Shown one piece after another: positions 1 through 8,872 of a stretch of 64,000 nucleotides of DNA (positions are counted from its first letter, which is position 1; each line of letters starts with the position of its first letter). The position numbers were made by a program, and so were the translations under genes. The stretch lies in the NCBI RefSeq assembly GCF_900107735.1, contig NZ_FNQV01000010.1, positions 1 through 64,000 on the forward strand, in the 5' to 3' direction. This stretch comes from Bowdeniella nasicola. GTDB lineage: Bacteria > Actinomycetota > Actinomycetes > Actinomycetales > Actinomycetaceae. The notes under the pieces were generated by a model. The model did no database searches. It had not been told where the DNA came from and saw nothing but the letters and a program-made list of their open reading frames with translations.

Positions 1-237
1 GGTGACGAGCAAGATGGTGGGTCGCCAGCCGAACGGCTCGTGCGCCAGACGACGCACCACGGTGCCACGTGGCGTTCCCTCGCAGCCGCACCGCCGGCAC
101 CACTGGTCCGGCTCAACGACCCGGCAGGCCAACACGGCCCGCTTCGGCTCGATCTGTTGGCCGACGACCTCCAGGCCGAGCTCGTCGAGGCGGGTGAACG
201 TGGTCAGGTTGGGGCGCGTGAAGGTAGCGTGAGGCAC
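1..237 (-). CDS. ISL3 family transposase, N-terminal part (runs off the window)
   Basis: The minus strand reads from a GTG at 237 to the window edge: 79 residues with no stop. They begin MPHATFTRPNLTTFTRLDEL and continue with a zinc-ribbon-like WCRRCGCEG around residues 46-54. This layout, a short beta start followed by a Cys-x-x-Cys-Gly ribbon, is that of the N-terminus of ISL3 transposases. The DDE catalytic domain would lie outside the window. No in-frame start exists upstream of 237, because a stop lies at 297-299. The element sits beside a lipoprotein gene that ends abruptly, so it probably caused that truncation. Family assignment rests on motif recognition only. Confidence 0.75.
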   Translation of the reverse strand, partial: MPHATFTRPNLTTFTRLDELGLEVVGQQIEPKRAVLACRVVEPDQWCRRCGCEGTPRGTVVRRLAHEPFGWRPTILLVT

Positions 238-322
238 GTCGAGGTCTTCCGGATGATGAGTGTGAGAACTTCCATCTTCGGGAGGCCTCGACCCTCATCC
301 GCGGACCGACGCGCCGCCGTGA

Positions 323-493
323 TCACCCCGCCTCTACACCCTCAAATGTGATGAGCCTGATTTCGGCGGCTGTATCCTTGTCCGCAGCTTGATCGCCAGA
401 ACCATTCGTTGAGCCATCGGAAGAGCCACAGCCGGCAAGCGCCAAGGCGCCCGCAAGCAGTGCTGCGATTCCGTATTTGCGTCGAGAGATCAT
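323..493 (-). pseudogene. Sugar-binding lipoprotein, truncated after the signal peptide by the IS element
   Basis: This 56-codon minus-strand frame starts at ATG 493, eight bases after an AAGGA ribosome site. It encodes a typical lipoprotein signal: basic MISRRK, a hydrophobic stretch, and lipobox LAGC with Cys at residue 22. A Ser/Gly/Asp-rich linker follows, then EIRLITFEG, which looks like the first beta strand of an ABC solute-binding protein. A stop (TGA 323-325) comes almost at once, in sequence that probably belongs to the ISL3 element end. It lies just downstream of the Gfo/Idh dehydrogenase and ROK genes on the same strand, as expected for the binding protein of a sugar uptake operon. 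The rest of that transporter is absent from the window. Confidence 0.7.
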
Positions 494-523
494 AGTGATC
501 CTTCCAAGTAGTAGGGGGAAACG

Positions 524-1690
524 TTAGGAACGCTGTTGGTGGGACGCGAAATACTCGGCAACCTCCTTGGAAATTTGGGGTACCGCCATTGGCACCGAAC
601 CTGACCGAAGCGACTCTGTAGCCGCAATACCCGCCGCGACGGCATCCCGTGCGCTCAACGGCGAAGTATCAGTTGGACCACCGTCAGTGATGAACCGGAT
701 GAATTCGGCAACTGTAAGCACGTCGGCATCACCGTGCCCTTCGGCATCGCCACGAATGGCGTACTCCTTGTCACCGCGTTCGCGGTATTCGCTGCGCTTG
801 TTCCACAGCCGGACGACTCCGCCCTCGGAGTCACCGAAGTTCTCAATTCGCCCTTCGTCGCCAATGACGGTGTAGTTCCGCCAGTAATCGGGACTGAAGT
901 GGCATTGTTCGTAACTTGCGAGAACGCCAGAGTCCATCCGCATCAACATCATCGAAATGTCCTCGACGTCTATGACAGGGTTGAGGCTGTGCTGTTTAGC
1001 CGGCGGGTACGTTTCGTAGTCGAACCACTCACCCATGAGCTCGGCCGAGTTGTCGCGCCTATCGGTGACGTTGCCGTAGACCATGAGGTCGCCCATTGCG
1101 GTTACTTCGCGGGTCGCCGAGCCCGCCAGGAGATGCATAACGTCAATGTCGTGGGCGCCCTTTTGTAGCAACAGGCCGGTGCCGTGTTCCCGGGTGGCAT
1201 GCCAGTCCTTGAAGTAGTAATCACCTCCGTGGCCCACGAAGTGGCGAGTCCAGATCGCCTTGACCTCGCCGATCTCACCCCGCTGGATGATGTCGTGCAT
1301 CAACCGCACCACATGCATGTGCCGCATGTTGTGCCCGACGTAGAGTTTCGTCCCGGTTTCATACGCCGTCTGCAAGACTCGGTCCGCATCGGCGATCGTG
1401 ATGGCGATTGGTTTTTCAAGGTAAACCGGCACCCCGGCACGAAGCAGCTCGCAGGTGATGTCAGCGTGGGTGTCGTCTGGCGACGTCACGAACGCGGCGT
1501 CCACTCCGGCCGAAATCACCTCGGCCGTAGAGTTGACGTGCGCGACATCCGGCCCGAGGCGATCTTTGACTCGGCGGGCACCATGCGGTGAGGGATCGGC
1601 GGCCACAACAATTTCGCCACCCACCTGTTCCGCGTGCCTCGCCAACCGGCATCGTGCTCCGGCGCCAATGACCCCGATGCGAATCGTCAT
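524..1690 (-). CDS. Gfo/Idh/MocA family oxidoreductase
   Basis: A 388-residue cytosolic NAD(P)-dependent sugar or polyol dehydrogenase-like protein. The N-terminus has a Rossmann nucleotide-binding turn (GVIGAGAR, residues 6-13). The family EKP motif follows (YLEKPIA, about residue 93), whose lysine acts in catalysis in this family. The C-terminal half is the alpha/beta substrate domain. Length is normal. The start ATG (1690) overlaps the stop of the upstream ROK gene by four bases, so the two are translationally coupled. The next gene on the strand is the truncated sugar-binding lipoprotein. Context suggests oxidation of an imported sugar or sugar acid. The exact substrate cannot be told. 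Confidence 0.85.
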   Translation of the reverse strand: MTIRIGVIGAGARCRLARHAEQVGGEIVVAADPSPHGARRVKDRLGPDVAHVNSTAEVISAGVDAAFVTSPDDTHADITCELLRAGVPVYLEKPIAITIADADRVLQTAYETGTKLYVGHNMRHMHVVRLMHDIIQRGEIGEVKAIWTRHFVGHGGDYYFKDWHATREHGTGLLLQKGAHDIDVMHLLAGSATREVTAMGDLMVYGNVTDRRDNSAELMGEWFDYETYPPAKQHSLNPVIDVEDISMMLMRMDSGVLASYEQCHFSPDYWRNYTVIGDEGRIENFGDSEGGVVRLWNKRSEYRERGDKEYAIRGDAEGHGDADVLTVAEFIRFITDGGPTDTSPLSARDAVAAGIAATESLRSGSVPMAVPQISKEVAEYFASHQQRS

Positions 1691-2802
1691 GCGTATTTCT
1701 CCCAGTCTTTCGTGAGTTTATGGAGAGGAGGTGCCGGAGGAATATGTCCGGATAGAAGAGCCGAGGTGGCATTCTCAATTGCCGCAATCAGGCCCCCGAA
1801 CATCGGGCCGTCGCTGCCGAGCTCGGTCAACGTTAACGGCGGAGGTGATGCAGAAGTGAAGAGCTGAGTTAACTCGACCTGCAGCGGCTGAAGTAGTTCG
1901 TGTCCCGCGCGTGCATCTGGTCCGGTTAGTACGACCAGCGCTGGGTCGACTGTGGCTACTGTCAGTGCAAGGAGCGGCGCAACGGTCGCAGCAATTTCCT
2001 CTAGGGTCCGAGATCGAGTAGCCCCATCGATCGTGGAGTCCAGGAGCTCATTGAGCCGAGACATAACGGAAGCCCTGGCAAAGACCCCCGGCAAAGATAA
2101 GTAGGAGCTTTCTCCGGCGGCAAAGGTCGTACCACGATGCAGCCGTCCGCCCAGCAGCAGGCCCGCCTTAATCCCCCCAGACATGTGAGCCAATACGACA
2201 TTGTCATACCCCTGAGCCACCCCCATGCGCGCCTCAGCCAAGGTCGCCATATTGACGGTGTTCTCCAGCACCACATCGCAGTCTGGCAATGGCAAGACAT
2301 CCCGAACACCGTAGCCATTGAACTCCGGAAAAGCGTTCACCCGCAGAAAGGAGCCTGCCGGATCGACGACGCCCGGCGTTGAGACGACAATCGAGATCAG
2401 ATCCTCGGTATGGGGACTCGTTTTCAAGAATTCCTCAACGATCTCGGCGAGCGCCTCCCTCGTTTGCACTCCCGATGAAAACTCATGCCGCTCATACAGT
2501 CGGTACGCTCCCGTGAGATCGGCAATTCCGACTCGAACCGAAAGCTCCGTGATGTCGAAACACGCAACCTTGGAGCGAGGTTCGAACCGATAACGAGCTC
2601 CCGGCCGTCCCGGTCCAGCGAGTGGTTTCTCCTCACCCTCAGTAGCGAGGCCCTTCTCCACAAGTTCGCGAAGGATTGTCTGCGAGGTCGGGCGAGAAAG
2701 CCCCGTCGCCTTGGCGATGTCAGACGCTGTCGCGCTACCCAGATCTCGGAGCTCCTCGAAGCACGCCGCAACGTTTCGTGCGCGTTGTTGGCTACTCGTC
2801 AT
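1687..2802 (-). CDS. ROK family transcriptional regulator
   Basis: A 371-residue protein with an N-terminal winged helix-turn-helix (about residues 15-60, with TASDIAKATGLSRPTSQTIL as the recognition part) and a ROK sugar-kinase-like domain. The usual ROK zinc motif CxCGxxGCxE is missing after the AAGE segment (GTTFAAGESSYLSLPG), so the sugar pocket is atypical. Such proteins normally repress sugar operons and release DNA when the sugar binds. It is first in an operon with the Gfo/Idh oxidoreductase and the broken binding protein. Three TTACGTRA boxes lie just upstream (2837-2878), which suggests it controls its own operon. Confidence 0.88.
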   Translation of the reverse strand: MTSSQQRARNVAACFEELRDLGSATASDIAKATGLSRPTSQTILRELVEKGLATEGEEKPLAGPGRPGARYRFEPRSKVACFDITELSVRVGIADLTGAYRLYERHEFSSGVQTREALAEIVEEFLKTSPHTEDLISIVVSTPGVVDPAGSFLRVNAFPEFNGYGVRDVLPLPDCDVVLENTVNMATLAEARMGVAQGYDNVVLAHMSGGIKAGLLLGGRLHRGTTFAAGESSYLSLPGVFARASVMSRLNELLDSTIDGATRSRTLEEIAATVAPLLALTVATVDPALVVLTGPDARAGHELLQPLQVELTQLFTSASPPPLTLTELGSDGPMFGGLIAAIENATSALLSGHIPPAPPLHKLTKDWEKYA

Positions 2803-2836
2803 TGGGTGCTCCTGCGTCGTGCTCCGGCATCGCCAT

Positions 2837-2878
2837 TTACGTAAGAGGTTTACGTAATAGCCTTATCTAATTACGTGA
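2837..2878 (-). promoter_or_regulatory. Three palindromic TTACGTRA boxes upstream of the ROK gene
   Basis: TTACGTAA occurs at 2837-2844 and 2850-2857, and TTACGTGA at 2871-2878. The first two are perfect 8-bp palindromes. They lie 35-76 bases upstream of the ROK start codon, in an otherwise A/T-rich patch. Repeated short palindromes directly upstream of a ROK gene are the usual position for an autoregulatory operator. That the ROK protein binds them is inferred. Confidence 0.6.
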
Positions 2879-2937
2879 GCTACGACATGTCAAGGCCGTT
2901 TCGAGTCACTGCGTCCTTCTCGTGATTGACTGACGTC

Positions 2938-3657
2938 ATGACACAGACCCTGGACGTCGACATCTTTTCCGACATTGCATGCCCGTGGTGTTACATCGGC
3001 AAGCGGCGATTCGAGGCGGCATTAGAGCAGCTCTCCTTCGCCGAGCACATCAATGTTCGGTGGCACAGCTATCAGCTAGATCCGCAGCTTCCCGCCACGT
3101 ACCCCGGCACGGAGAAGGACTATCTGATGGAGTCGAAGGGACTCGACGATAACAGCATTGACCACATGCTTGCTCAGGTGACAGAACACGCCGCCGAGGT
3201 GGGACTCACCTATGACTTTGATCGACTGAAGGTCGCCAACTCCTTCCACTCTCACCGACTCCTCCACGCAGCAGCCACGGTCGGCAAGAGCGGAGAGATG
3301 AAGGAATCACTACTCGCAGGGCATTTTTGCGACGGACTCGACATCGGTACCGACGACGACCTTCGAGTCATGGCGGATCGAGCGGGCTTGCCGAGCGACC
3401 TAACAGAATCCGTCCTCCGTGACAAGTCTGCATTTGCCGCCGACGTGCGAGATGACATCAAGACGGCTCAACAGCTTCAGGTCAGTGGCGTGCCATTTTT
3501 CGTTCTCGGCCAGAAATACGGTCTCGCCGGAGCGCAGCCAACGGAGACGTTCGTTGAGGTTCTCACCCGAGTCTGGGAGGAATCGAATCCCAGCCCCATC
3601 ACGCTGCTAAACGATGACCCCTCCGGACAGGCCTGCGGTCCGGACGGCTGCGACTAG
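2938..3657 (+). CDS. DsbA family oxidoreductase, FrnE-like
   Basis: A 239-residue thioredoxin-fold protein without a signal peptide, so probably cytosolic. The CPWC redox motif is at residues 15-18 (FSDIACPWCYIGKRRFE). A helical insertion follows, and the cis-proline strand is GVPFFVLGQKYGLAGAQP. The C-terminus carries a second cysteine pair (CGPDGC), common in actinobacterial FrnE relatives. I chose ATG 2938; a TTG at 2926 would add four residues, and neither has a clear ribosome site. It is convergent with a gene fragment whose stop overlaps its own stop. Its transcription is unrelated to the sugar genes on either side. Confidence 0.85.
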   Translation: MTQTLDVDIFSDIACPWCYIGKRRFEAALEQLSFAEHINVRWHSYQLDPQLPATYPGTEKDYLMESKGLDDNSIDHMLAQVTEHAAEVGLTYDFDRLKVANSFHSHRLLHAAATVGKSGEMKESLLAGHFCDGLDIGTDDDLRVMADRAGLPSDLTESVLRDKSAFAADVRDDIKTAQQLQVSGVPFFVLGQKYGLAGAQPTETFVEVLTRVWEESNPSPITLLNDDPSGQACGPDGCD

Positions 3658-3797
3658 GAACGAGCAACCTTCGCCTTGAAGCGCCGGATGGCATTTCGAG
3701 CCCCCTTCGCAGCGGAGACAACCGCACTCCCAGCAGACGAAGTACGGAATTTCTCTAGCGCCTGGTAACGGTGAGCTAGTACGGCAACACATGGCGC
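3654..3797 (-). pseudogene. 3' fragment of an unrecognised gene
   Basis: The minus strand encodes a plausible C-terminal tail (VLAHRYQALEKF, then a Ser/Ala-rich stretch, then AIRRFKAKVARS) ending at TAG 3654-3656. It is basic and helical, like the tails of some glycosyltransferases, but the family is not identifiable. The same frame stays open to 3965, but beyond about 3797 it runs antisense to the fucosidase coding sequence, so that part is not real. I read this as the remnant of a gene cut by the rearrangement that also removed the fucosidase 5' end. Confidence 0.4.
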
Positions 3798-4907
3798 CTG
3801 CCGGACTCGCCCTGCCGAAGATTCCACGAGGACTCTTTTGGGGTCGGAACGAGCTATGAGGACTTCGCGGACCGATTCACCCCGCATAGTGAGAACCTCG
3901 CAGAGCTGACTTCCCGCCTGATCGGGGCCGGCGGGCGATACATCGTTCCCACAACGAAGCATCACGATGGTTACTGCCTGTGGGACACCGAGACCACCAA
4001 CTTCAACTCGGTAAAGCGAGGACCCGGAATTGACGTAATCGACGCTGTCGCCTCGGTCGTCTCCGATAGCGATGCGCGGCTTGGCCTGTACTATTCAGGC
4101 GCGCTCGATTGGCATGTCTCCGACTTTCCCCCGATCAACTCCGATACTGACCTCTTTGCGTTCCGCCGCAATGACGAGAACTACGCTCAGTACGGGGCAA
4201 CTCAGCTGCTCGAACTCATCGACCGGTTCAAACCTGATCTCCTGTGGAACGACATCGACTGGCCCGACGGAGGTAAGGGGACAGCCGACTTCGCTCTCGC
4301 AAGCATTCTGACGCAATACTACGAGCACTTCCCGGAAGGTGTCGTCAACGACCGTTGGGGCATCCCCCACCATGGATTCCTGACGCGCGAGTACAGCCAC
4401 GTCCCCGACATCATGGATCGTCCGTGGGAAGCAACGCGCGGACTTGGGCGTTCATTCGGAATCAACACGAACGAGGATCCTGCTGACCGACTATCCAGCC
4501 TCGAGCTCATCCACCTGTTGCTCGACGTCTCGGCTAAAGGCGGAAACCTCCTCATCAATGTCGGCCCCGACGCAGACGGACAGCTCGATACGTACCAGTC
4601 GAAAACGGTCGATGATCTCGGTGAGTGGATGTCCCAGTTCGGCGCCCTGTTGTACGGGACTCGCCCAGCCCCGGCTTTCACCGCCGAATCACCCGGAGAT
4701 CTCCGGTTCGTCACCAAAGGTCAGGATCTGATCTGCTACGTGCGTGACCGCAGTGCCTCCGTCGTTGCCCTTCCCTCCTGGGCAACGGGCACGAGGGCGC
4801 AATGGCTGGTGGATGGCAATCACCAAGACACAGCCATTAGCAGTGAGCGAACTGTTGATATACCTGCCGCTTCATCCGACACCCCGATAGCTCTCGTCAT
4901 CAAATAG
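3795..4907 (+). pseudogene. Alpha-L-fucosidase (GH29), 5'-truncated
   Basis: The plus-strand frame has clear GH29 features: SYEDFADRF, the TTKHHDGYCLWD strand, LLWNDIDWPDGG with the expected catalytic Asp nucleophile in WND, and GGNLLINVGPDADG. A C-terminal beta domain ends at the stop 4905-4907. The first part of the family (start codon and the N-terminal HWG region) is missing. The frame meets a TAG at 3777, and the first in-frame ATG is 4413, past the catalytic residue. About 370 codons remain of the usual 420-450. It was probably cotranscribed with the M81 gene ten bases downstream and would have released L-fucose. A functional internal-start product is unlikely. Confidence 0.8.
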
Positions 4908-4917
4908 AAAGACTGCC

Positions 4918-6408
4918 ATGAGCGCCCTTCTTCCCCCACCGACCCGTCCACGCATCGCGATCGCCGGGATTCACATCGAATCATCGACATTTTCTCCCCA
5001 GCTTGCTGTGGCCGAAGACTTCGAGATCACGCGAGGAGATGAGCTCTTCTCCCGGTATTCGTGGATCGATGAGACGTGGTCCCAAGCAATCGAGTGGCTG
5101 CCTATCTTCCACGCTCGGGCACTGCCGGGAGGCGTGTTGGAACGCGAAACCTATGAGACCTGGAAGTCCGAGATTCTAGAAGGCCTTCGCGCACTGGGGA
5201 AGCTTGATGGGTTTTTCTTCGACATCCATGGGGCGATGTCCGTCGTCGGACTCGACGACGCCGAAGGTGATCTCATCACCGGGATCCGGAGTGTCATCGG
5301 GACCGAGCCACTAGTTGGCACCTCAATGGACCTACACGGCAACGTATCCCATGAGCTTTTCGAGGGCTGCGATCTACTGACCTGCTACCGCATGGCTCCG
5401 CATGAGGACGCCCTCGAATCCCGCCGGCGCGCGATGCGAACCCTTGCCCTCAGAACGCTGTCAGGCCTTGGAAAGCCAGCCAAAGTACTCGTTCACATCC
5501 CCATCCTGCTTCCGGGCGAAATGACCTCCACTCGGATCGAAACCGCGAAACGCCTCTACGCGAGGATCCCGCAGCTTGAGGCCCAACCAGGCGTGATCGA
5601 TGCAGCGTTTTGGATCGGCTTCGCATGGGCGGATCAGCCCCGATGCAAAGCTGCCGTCGTCCTCACCGGCGATGACGCTGATGTCATCGAGCGCCTCGCC
5701 ATGTCTTGGGCCAAAGAAATCTGGGAGGCTCGTGACGAATTTGAGTTCGTCGCTCCCGTGGACACCATGTCTGGCTGCTTGGAATGGGCGCGCACGGCAC
5801 ATCGGCCCACCCTGATCTCTGACACAGGAGATAATCCCGGGGCTGGTGGCGCGAACGACACCACCTGCGCGCTCGGGGAACTCCTCGACTTCGAACCCGT
5901 CATGAGCGGTGACCTCACCGCGATCGTCGCGTCCTTGCACGATGCGGAATCGGTACGCGCAGCGATCGATGCAGGAACCGGAGCGGTCGCCGACTTTGTC
6001 GTAGGTGGAAAGATCGATCGCCGCGACCCCGGCCCTCTGCCCATCACTGCGAGAGTCCAGCACATCGGAACCGACCCGCTTGGGGGAAGCACCGCTGTCC
6101 TGAAAGTCCTGCGCGATGGCCACGACACTGGTCTGACGGTCATCGTCACCGAACGGCGCAAGCAGTATTCCGATTTGGAGAGCTTCACACGGTTGGAACT
6201 GGATCCAACCGCTACCGACATCGTGGTGGTGAAAATCGGCTATCTTGAACCGGACCTTTACGAACTCCAGCGGGATTGGAAGATGGCGTTGACGCCCGGC
6301 GGCGTGGACCAGGACCTCATCCGTCTCGGCCATATGAAGATTGACCGCCCGATGGTTCCCTTCGACGAGAATGTGGACAGCGTGCAGTTGCGCGTCATTA
6401 CGGGCTAA
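4918..6408 (+). CDS. M81 family metallopeptidase (MlrC-like)
   Basis: A 496-residue protein of the MlrC family, named after the microcystin-degradation enzyme MlrC. The N-terminus RIAIAGIHIESSTFSP carries the conserved His of the putative zinc site. The metal-site segments MDLHGN and SDTGDNPGAGGANDTT follow, then the MlrC C-terminal domain. Length is typical. It starts ten bases after the fucosidase stop, with a weak purine-rich site (AGAAAG). Most family members sit in amino-acid or sugar catabolic clusters and their natural substrates are unknown. Here it lies between fucosidase and OYE genes. The ATG at 4918 aligns well with the family N-terminus. Confidence 0.85.
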   Translation: MSALLPPPTRPRIAIAGIHIESSTFSPQLAVAEDFEITRGDELFSRYSWIDETWSQAIEWLPIFHARALPGGVLERETYETWKSEILEGLRALGKLDGFFFDIHGAMSVVGLDDAEGDLITGIRSVIGTEPLVGTSMDLHGNVSHELFEGCDLLTCYRMAPHEDALESRRRAMRTLALRTLSGLGKPAKVLVHIPILLPGEMTSTRIETAKRLYARIPQLEAQPGVIDAAFWIGFAWADQPRCKAAVVLTGDDADVIERLAMSWAKEIWEARDEFEFVAPVDTMSGCLEWARTAHRPTLISDTGDNPGAGGANDTTCALGELLDFEPVMSGDLTAIVASLHDAESVRAAIDAGTGAVADFVVGGKIDRRDPGPLPITARVQHIGTDPLGGSTAVLKVLRDGHDTGLTVIVTERRKQYSDLESFTRLELDPTATDIVVVKIGYLEPDLYELQRDWKMALTPGGVDQDLIRLGHMKIDRPMVPFDENVDSVQLRVITG

Positions 6409-6448
6409 ACTCCCGTGCAACGTCTGCGCCCTTGAGATACTTGGGGAT

Positions 6449-7537
6449 ATGGCTCGCATCTTCACCCCGCTCCGGATCCGGAAGCTTCTGGTCCGAAACC
6501 GGATCTGGCTTTCTCCCATGTGTATGTACTCGTGCGAGAACGAGGACGGGATCGTAGGCGACTGGCATTCCGTCCACCTGGGCGCGAGGGCGGCTGGTGG
6601 TTTCGGGCTGATCATGACCGAGGCCAGTGCCGTTTCCCCTGAAGGACGCATTAGCCCACACGATGCCGGCATATGGAATGACGACCAAGCCGCCGCTTGG
6701 AAGCCCATCGTAGAGTTCGTCCACTCCCAAGGCGCCGCGATCGGGATCCAACTCGCCCACGCCGGACGCAAAGCCTCCACCCACCGGCCATTTCCAGGAG
6801 AGATTTCGGGGATCGTCACCGCTGCCAACGGCGGCTGGGATGTTATCGGGCCTTCTGCTGAGAGGTATCCCGGGCTGAAAAATCCAACGGTCATGACGAC
6901 CGACGATATCGAGCGAGTAATCGCTGATTTTGCGTCGGCTGCCGAGCGCGCGATCGCGGCTGGTTTTGACGCCGTAGAAATCCATGCGGCCCACGGCTAC
7001 CTCCTGCATTCCTTCCTCTCTCCTCTGTCAAACCACCGGGAGGACCAGTGGGGCGACAGCTTCGAGAATCGGACGAGGTTCTTACTTGAGACCGTGAAGG
7101 CGGTCCGCTCTACTGTCGGCGACGAGTTCCCGATCTTCGTCAGAGTCTCCGCCACAGACTGGGCTGAGCGAGGTTGGAGCATTGAGGACTCGACCCATCT
7201 TGCGCCCCTCCTTTCCGACGCCGGGTGCGACCTCATTGATGTGTCGTCGGGAGGAAACGTGCCGGCCGAGATCCCGCTTGGGCCTGGTTACCAAGTGCCG
7301 CTAGCAGCGACTATCTCAGCGGAGCTACGTGAAAGAGCACTGGACACCTATGTCGGCACGGTTGGTCTCATCACGGACGGGACGCAAGCGGAGAAGATTC
7401 TGGCCGCGGGAGATGCGGACGTCGTACTGCTCGGAAGGGCCGGGCTACGAGAGCCCAACTGGCCGATGGCTGCCAAAGGGCCGCTGCGTTCTGATACTCC
7501 GTTTTGGCCGCCCCAATACATCCGCGCTGAGCTGTAG
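6449..7537 (+). CDS. NADH:flavin oxidoreductase, Old Yellow Enzyme family (YqjM-like)
   Basis: A 362-residue FMN-dependent TIM-barrel ene-reductase. Visible signatures are SPMCMYS near residue 25 (the redox-tuning Cys of the YqjM class), AHAGRKAS, the HAAHGYLLHSFLSPLSN segment, and GLITDGTQAEKIL near the C-terminus for the FMN phosphate. ATG 6449 matches the family N-terminus (MARIFTPLRIRKL); an in-frame extension to 6341 would run into the M81 gene. It is the last gene of the fucosidase-M81-OYE run, 40 bases after the M81 stop. The physiological substrate is unknown. Confidence 0.88.
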   Translation: MARIFTPLRIRKLLVRNRIWLSPMCMYSCENEDGIVGDWHSVHLGARAAGGFGLIMTEASAVSPEGRISPHDAGIWNDDQAAAWKPIVEFVHSQGAAIGIQLAHAGRKASTHRPFPGEISGIVTAANGGWDVIGPSAERYPGLKNPTVMTTDDIERVIADFASAAERAIAAGFDAVEIHAAHGYLLHSFLSPLSNHREDQWGDSFENRTRFLLETVKAVRSTVGDEFPIFVRVSATDWAERGWSIEDSTHLAPLLSDAGCDLIDVSSGGNVPAEIPLGPGYQVPLAATISAELRERALDTYVGTVGLITDGTQAEKILAAGDADVVLLGRAGLREPNWPMAAKGPLRSDTPFWPPQYIRAEL

Positions 7538-7810
7538 CTCGCGCTGAATATGATATGCAGCACACACTAAATTACGACGATCAATCATCGGCCAAGCCCG
7601 GACACTTCACGTTGGCCAGCGCCTAATTCTGTCGCAGTGACACCGTTGATTTCTGTCACCCCTCTCAACGTCTCGTCGCTTAATAGCTCAACTCTCCGCT
7701 TTTTAAGCAACGCCAGGAAAGCGACTTGACTGTCGGCAGTGGCTCAGCATCCGAGACAACATGGCGGGAGAAGGTCGCTATGCGGACTCGCGGCTATGTA
7801 TACTGTAGGA
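7538..7810. other. Gene-free stretch before the candidate small RNA
   Basis: No convincing coding sequence is visible on either strand. One short inverted repeat, GTGACA (7637-7642) and TGTCAC (7654-7659), could be a regulator site. A TATACT -10-like hexamer sits at 7799-7804. No convincing -35 box is seen 16-18 bases upstream of it. Confidence 0.5.
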
Positions 7811-7915
7811 AGTTACGCGTTACGCGTGACGACCACAAGTTACTCCCGAATTACCACTTGTGGCGGAGGCCCGGGCTGCAGATCATCTGCTTGTCCGGGC
7901 CTCCTTCCGTTTTTG
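7811..7915 (+). ncRNA. Candidate small RNA with three hairpins and a terminator
   Basis: Three hairpins follow one another with almost no gaps. The first is GTTACGCG/CGCGTGAC (7812-7830, 3-base loop, one G-U pair). The second is CCACAAGT/ACTTGTGG (7833-7863, 15-base loop). The third is GGAGGCCCGG/CCGGGCCTCC (7865-7904) with an inner GCAGAT/ATCTGC stem. A T-rich tail (TTCCGTTTTT, 7905-7914) follows the last one, as in an intrinsic terminator. A TATACT hexamer at 7799-7804 would place the transcript start near 7811. No plus-strand gene follows, so this is not an upstream leader. It could instead be a long 3' end of the OYE operon, 274 bases away. I do not match it to a known RNA family. Confidence 0.45.
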
Positions 7916-7940
7916 GGAAGATCTCGACAGTACGTAGAGC

Positions 7941-8872
7941 TCAGAAGAGTGACCGCGCTCGATCTGGATACTTGAATCCCGCATACCCGCCGCTTTCGAC
8001 AAGAAAAGCTACTGCCTTCTCCCCCACGACGCTCGGGACAGCAGGAAGAATTCGATCAACGAGGCGAGCTGAGTGTCCAAGAATCCTCTCCGACTGGAGA
8101 GTACTTGCCATCGCGACGGCTCTTCCCCATATGCCCCGAAGAGCCGGTGGTTCAGCTAAGCCGTGCTTCTCTAAGAACGCGCGCTTCGCGGTGCCCGCAT
8201 GAAGAGCCCGCAACGCACGTATTTCGGTCGTTGTAGCAGCGACGCGGTGTTCCGTTTCTAGCGCTGGTTCAAGCTCAATCGGCACTCCAGCACGGAACAG
8301 TCGGTAGCCGTAATCGACGTCTTCCCAACCGTACTTCCGGAATCTCGGGTCATAGAGACCAACCTCCGCCATGACCTCACGTCGGGCCGAGCTATTGCCA
8401 TGCCAGTAGATCCAACGCTCCGACGGCGGCGCATGGTAAGCCTCCTCACGGAACATCTGATCCCGCGGCTTTCCGTATGCTCGCGAATAGGGAGTTTCCG
8501 GGTATCGGTTGAGACACAGGCCTACCAGCCCCTTGACGACCTCTCCATGAGACGTCGCGATGATGTCGATGTAATCCGCAGCTGGCACGAGGTCGTCATC
8601 GCACCTGGCGATAACCTCGCCGGAAGTAGCCTCGATACCACGATTGAGCGCCGCGACTCGTCCGCGATTTTCCGGAAAAACTGTCCAGCTAAGATCGACC
8701 GTGGGGAATTCTTGCTTAAGGCCCTTCAGGACGTCTTCTGATTTATCGATGTCGCCATCAACGATGACGTGGACGTCGAAGCGTGCGGCAGTCTGTTGAT
8801 TTCCAAATGCCTGGAGCAAGGTGGGTAGTCGGCCGGCTCCCCCTCGTGAGGGCACGATGACACTGACGCTTT

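Noticed and set aside
2575-2600. GGTTCGAACC resembling a tRNA T-loop
   Set aside because: It lies inside the ROK coding sequence, and no acceptor, D or anticodon stems can be built around it.
7726-8202. 158-codon plus-strand frame over the small RNA candidate and glycosyltransferase end
   Set aside because: No recognisable content, overlaps the GT2 gene in antisense, and no ribosome site.
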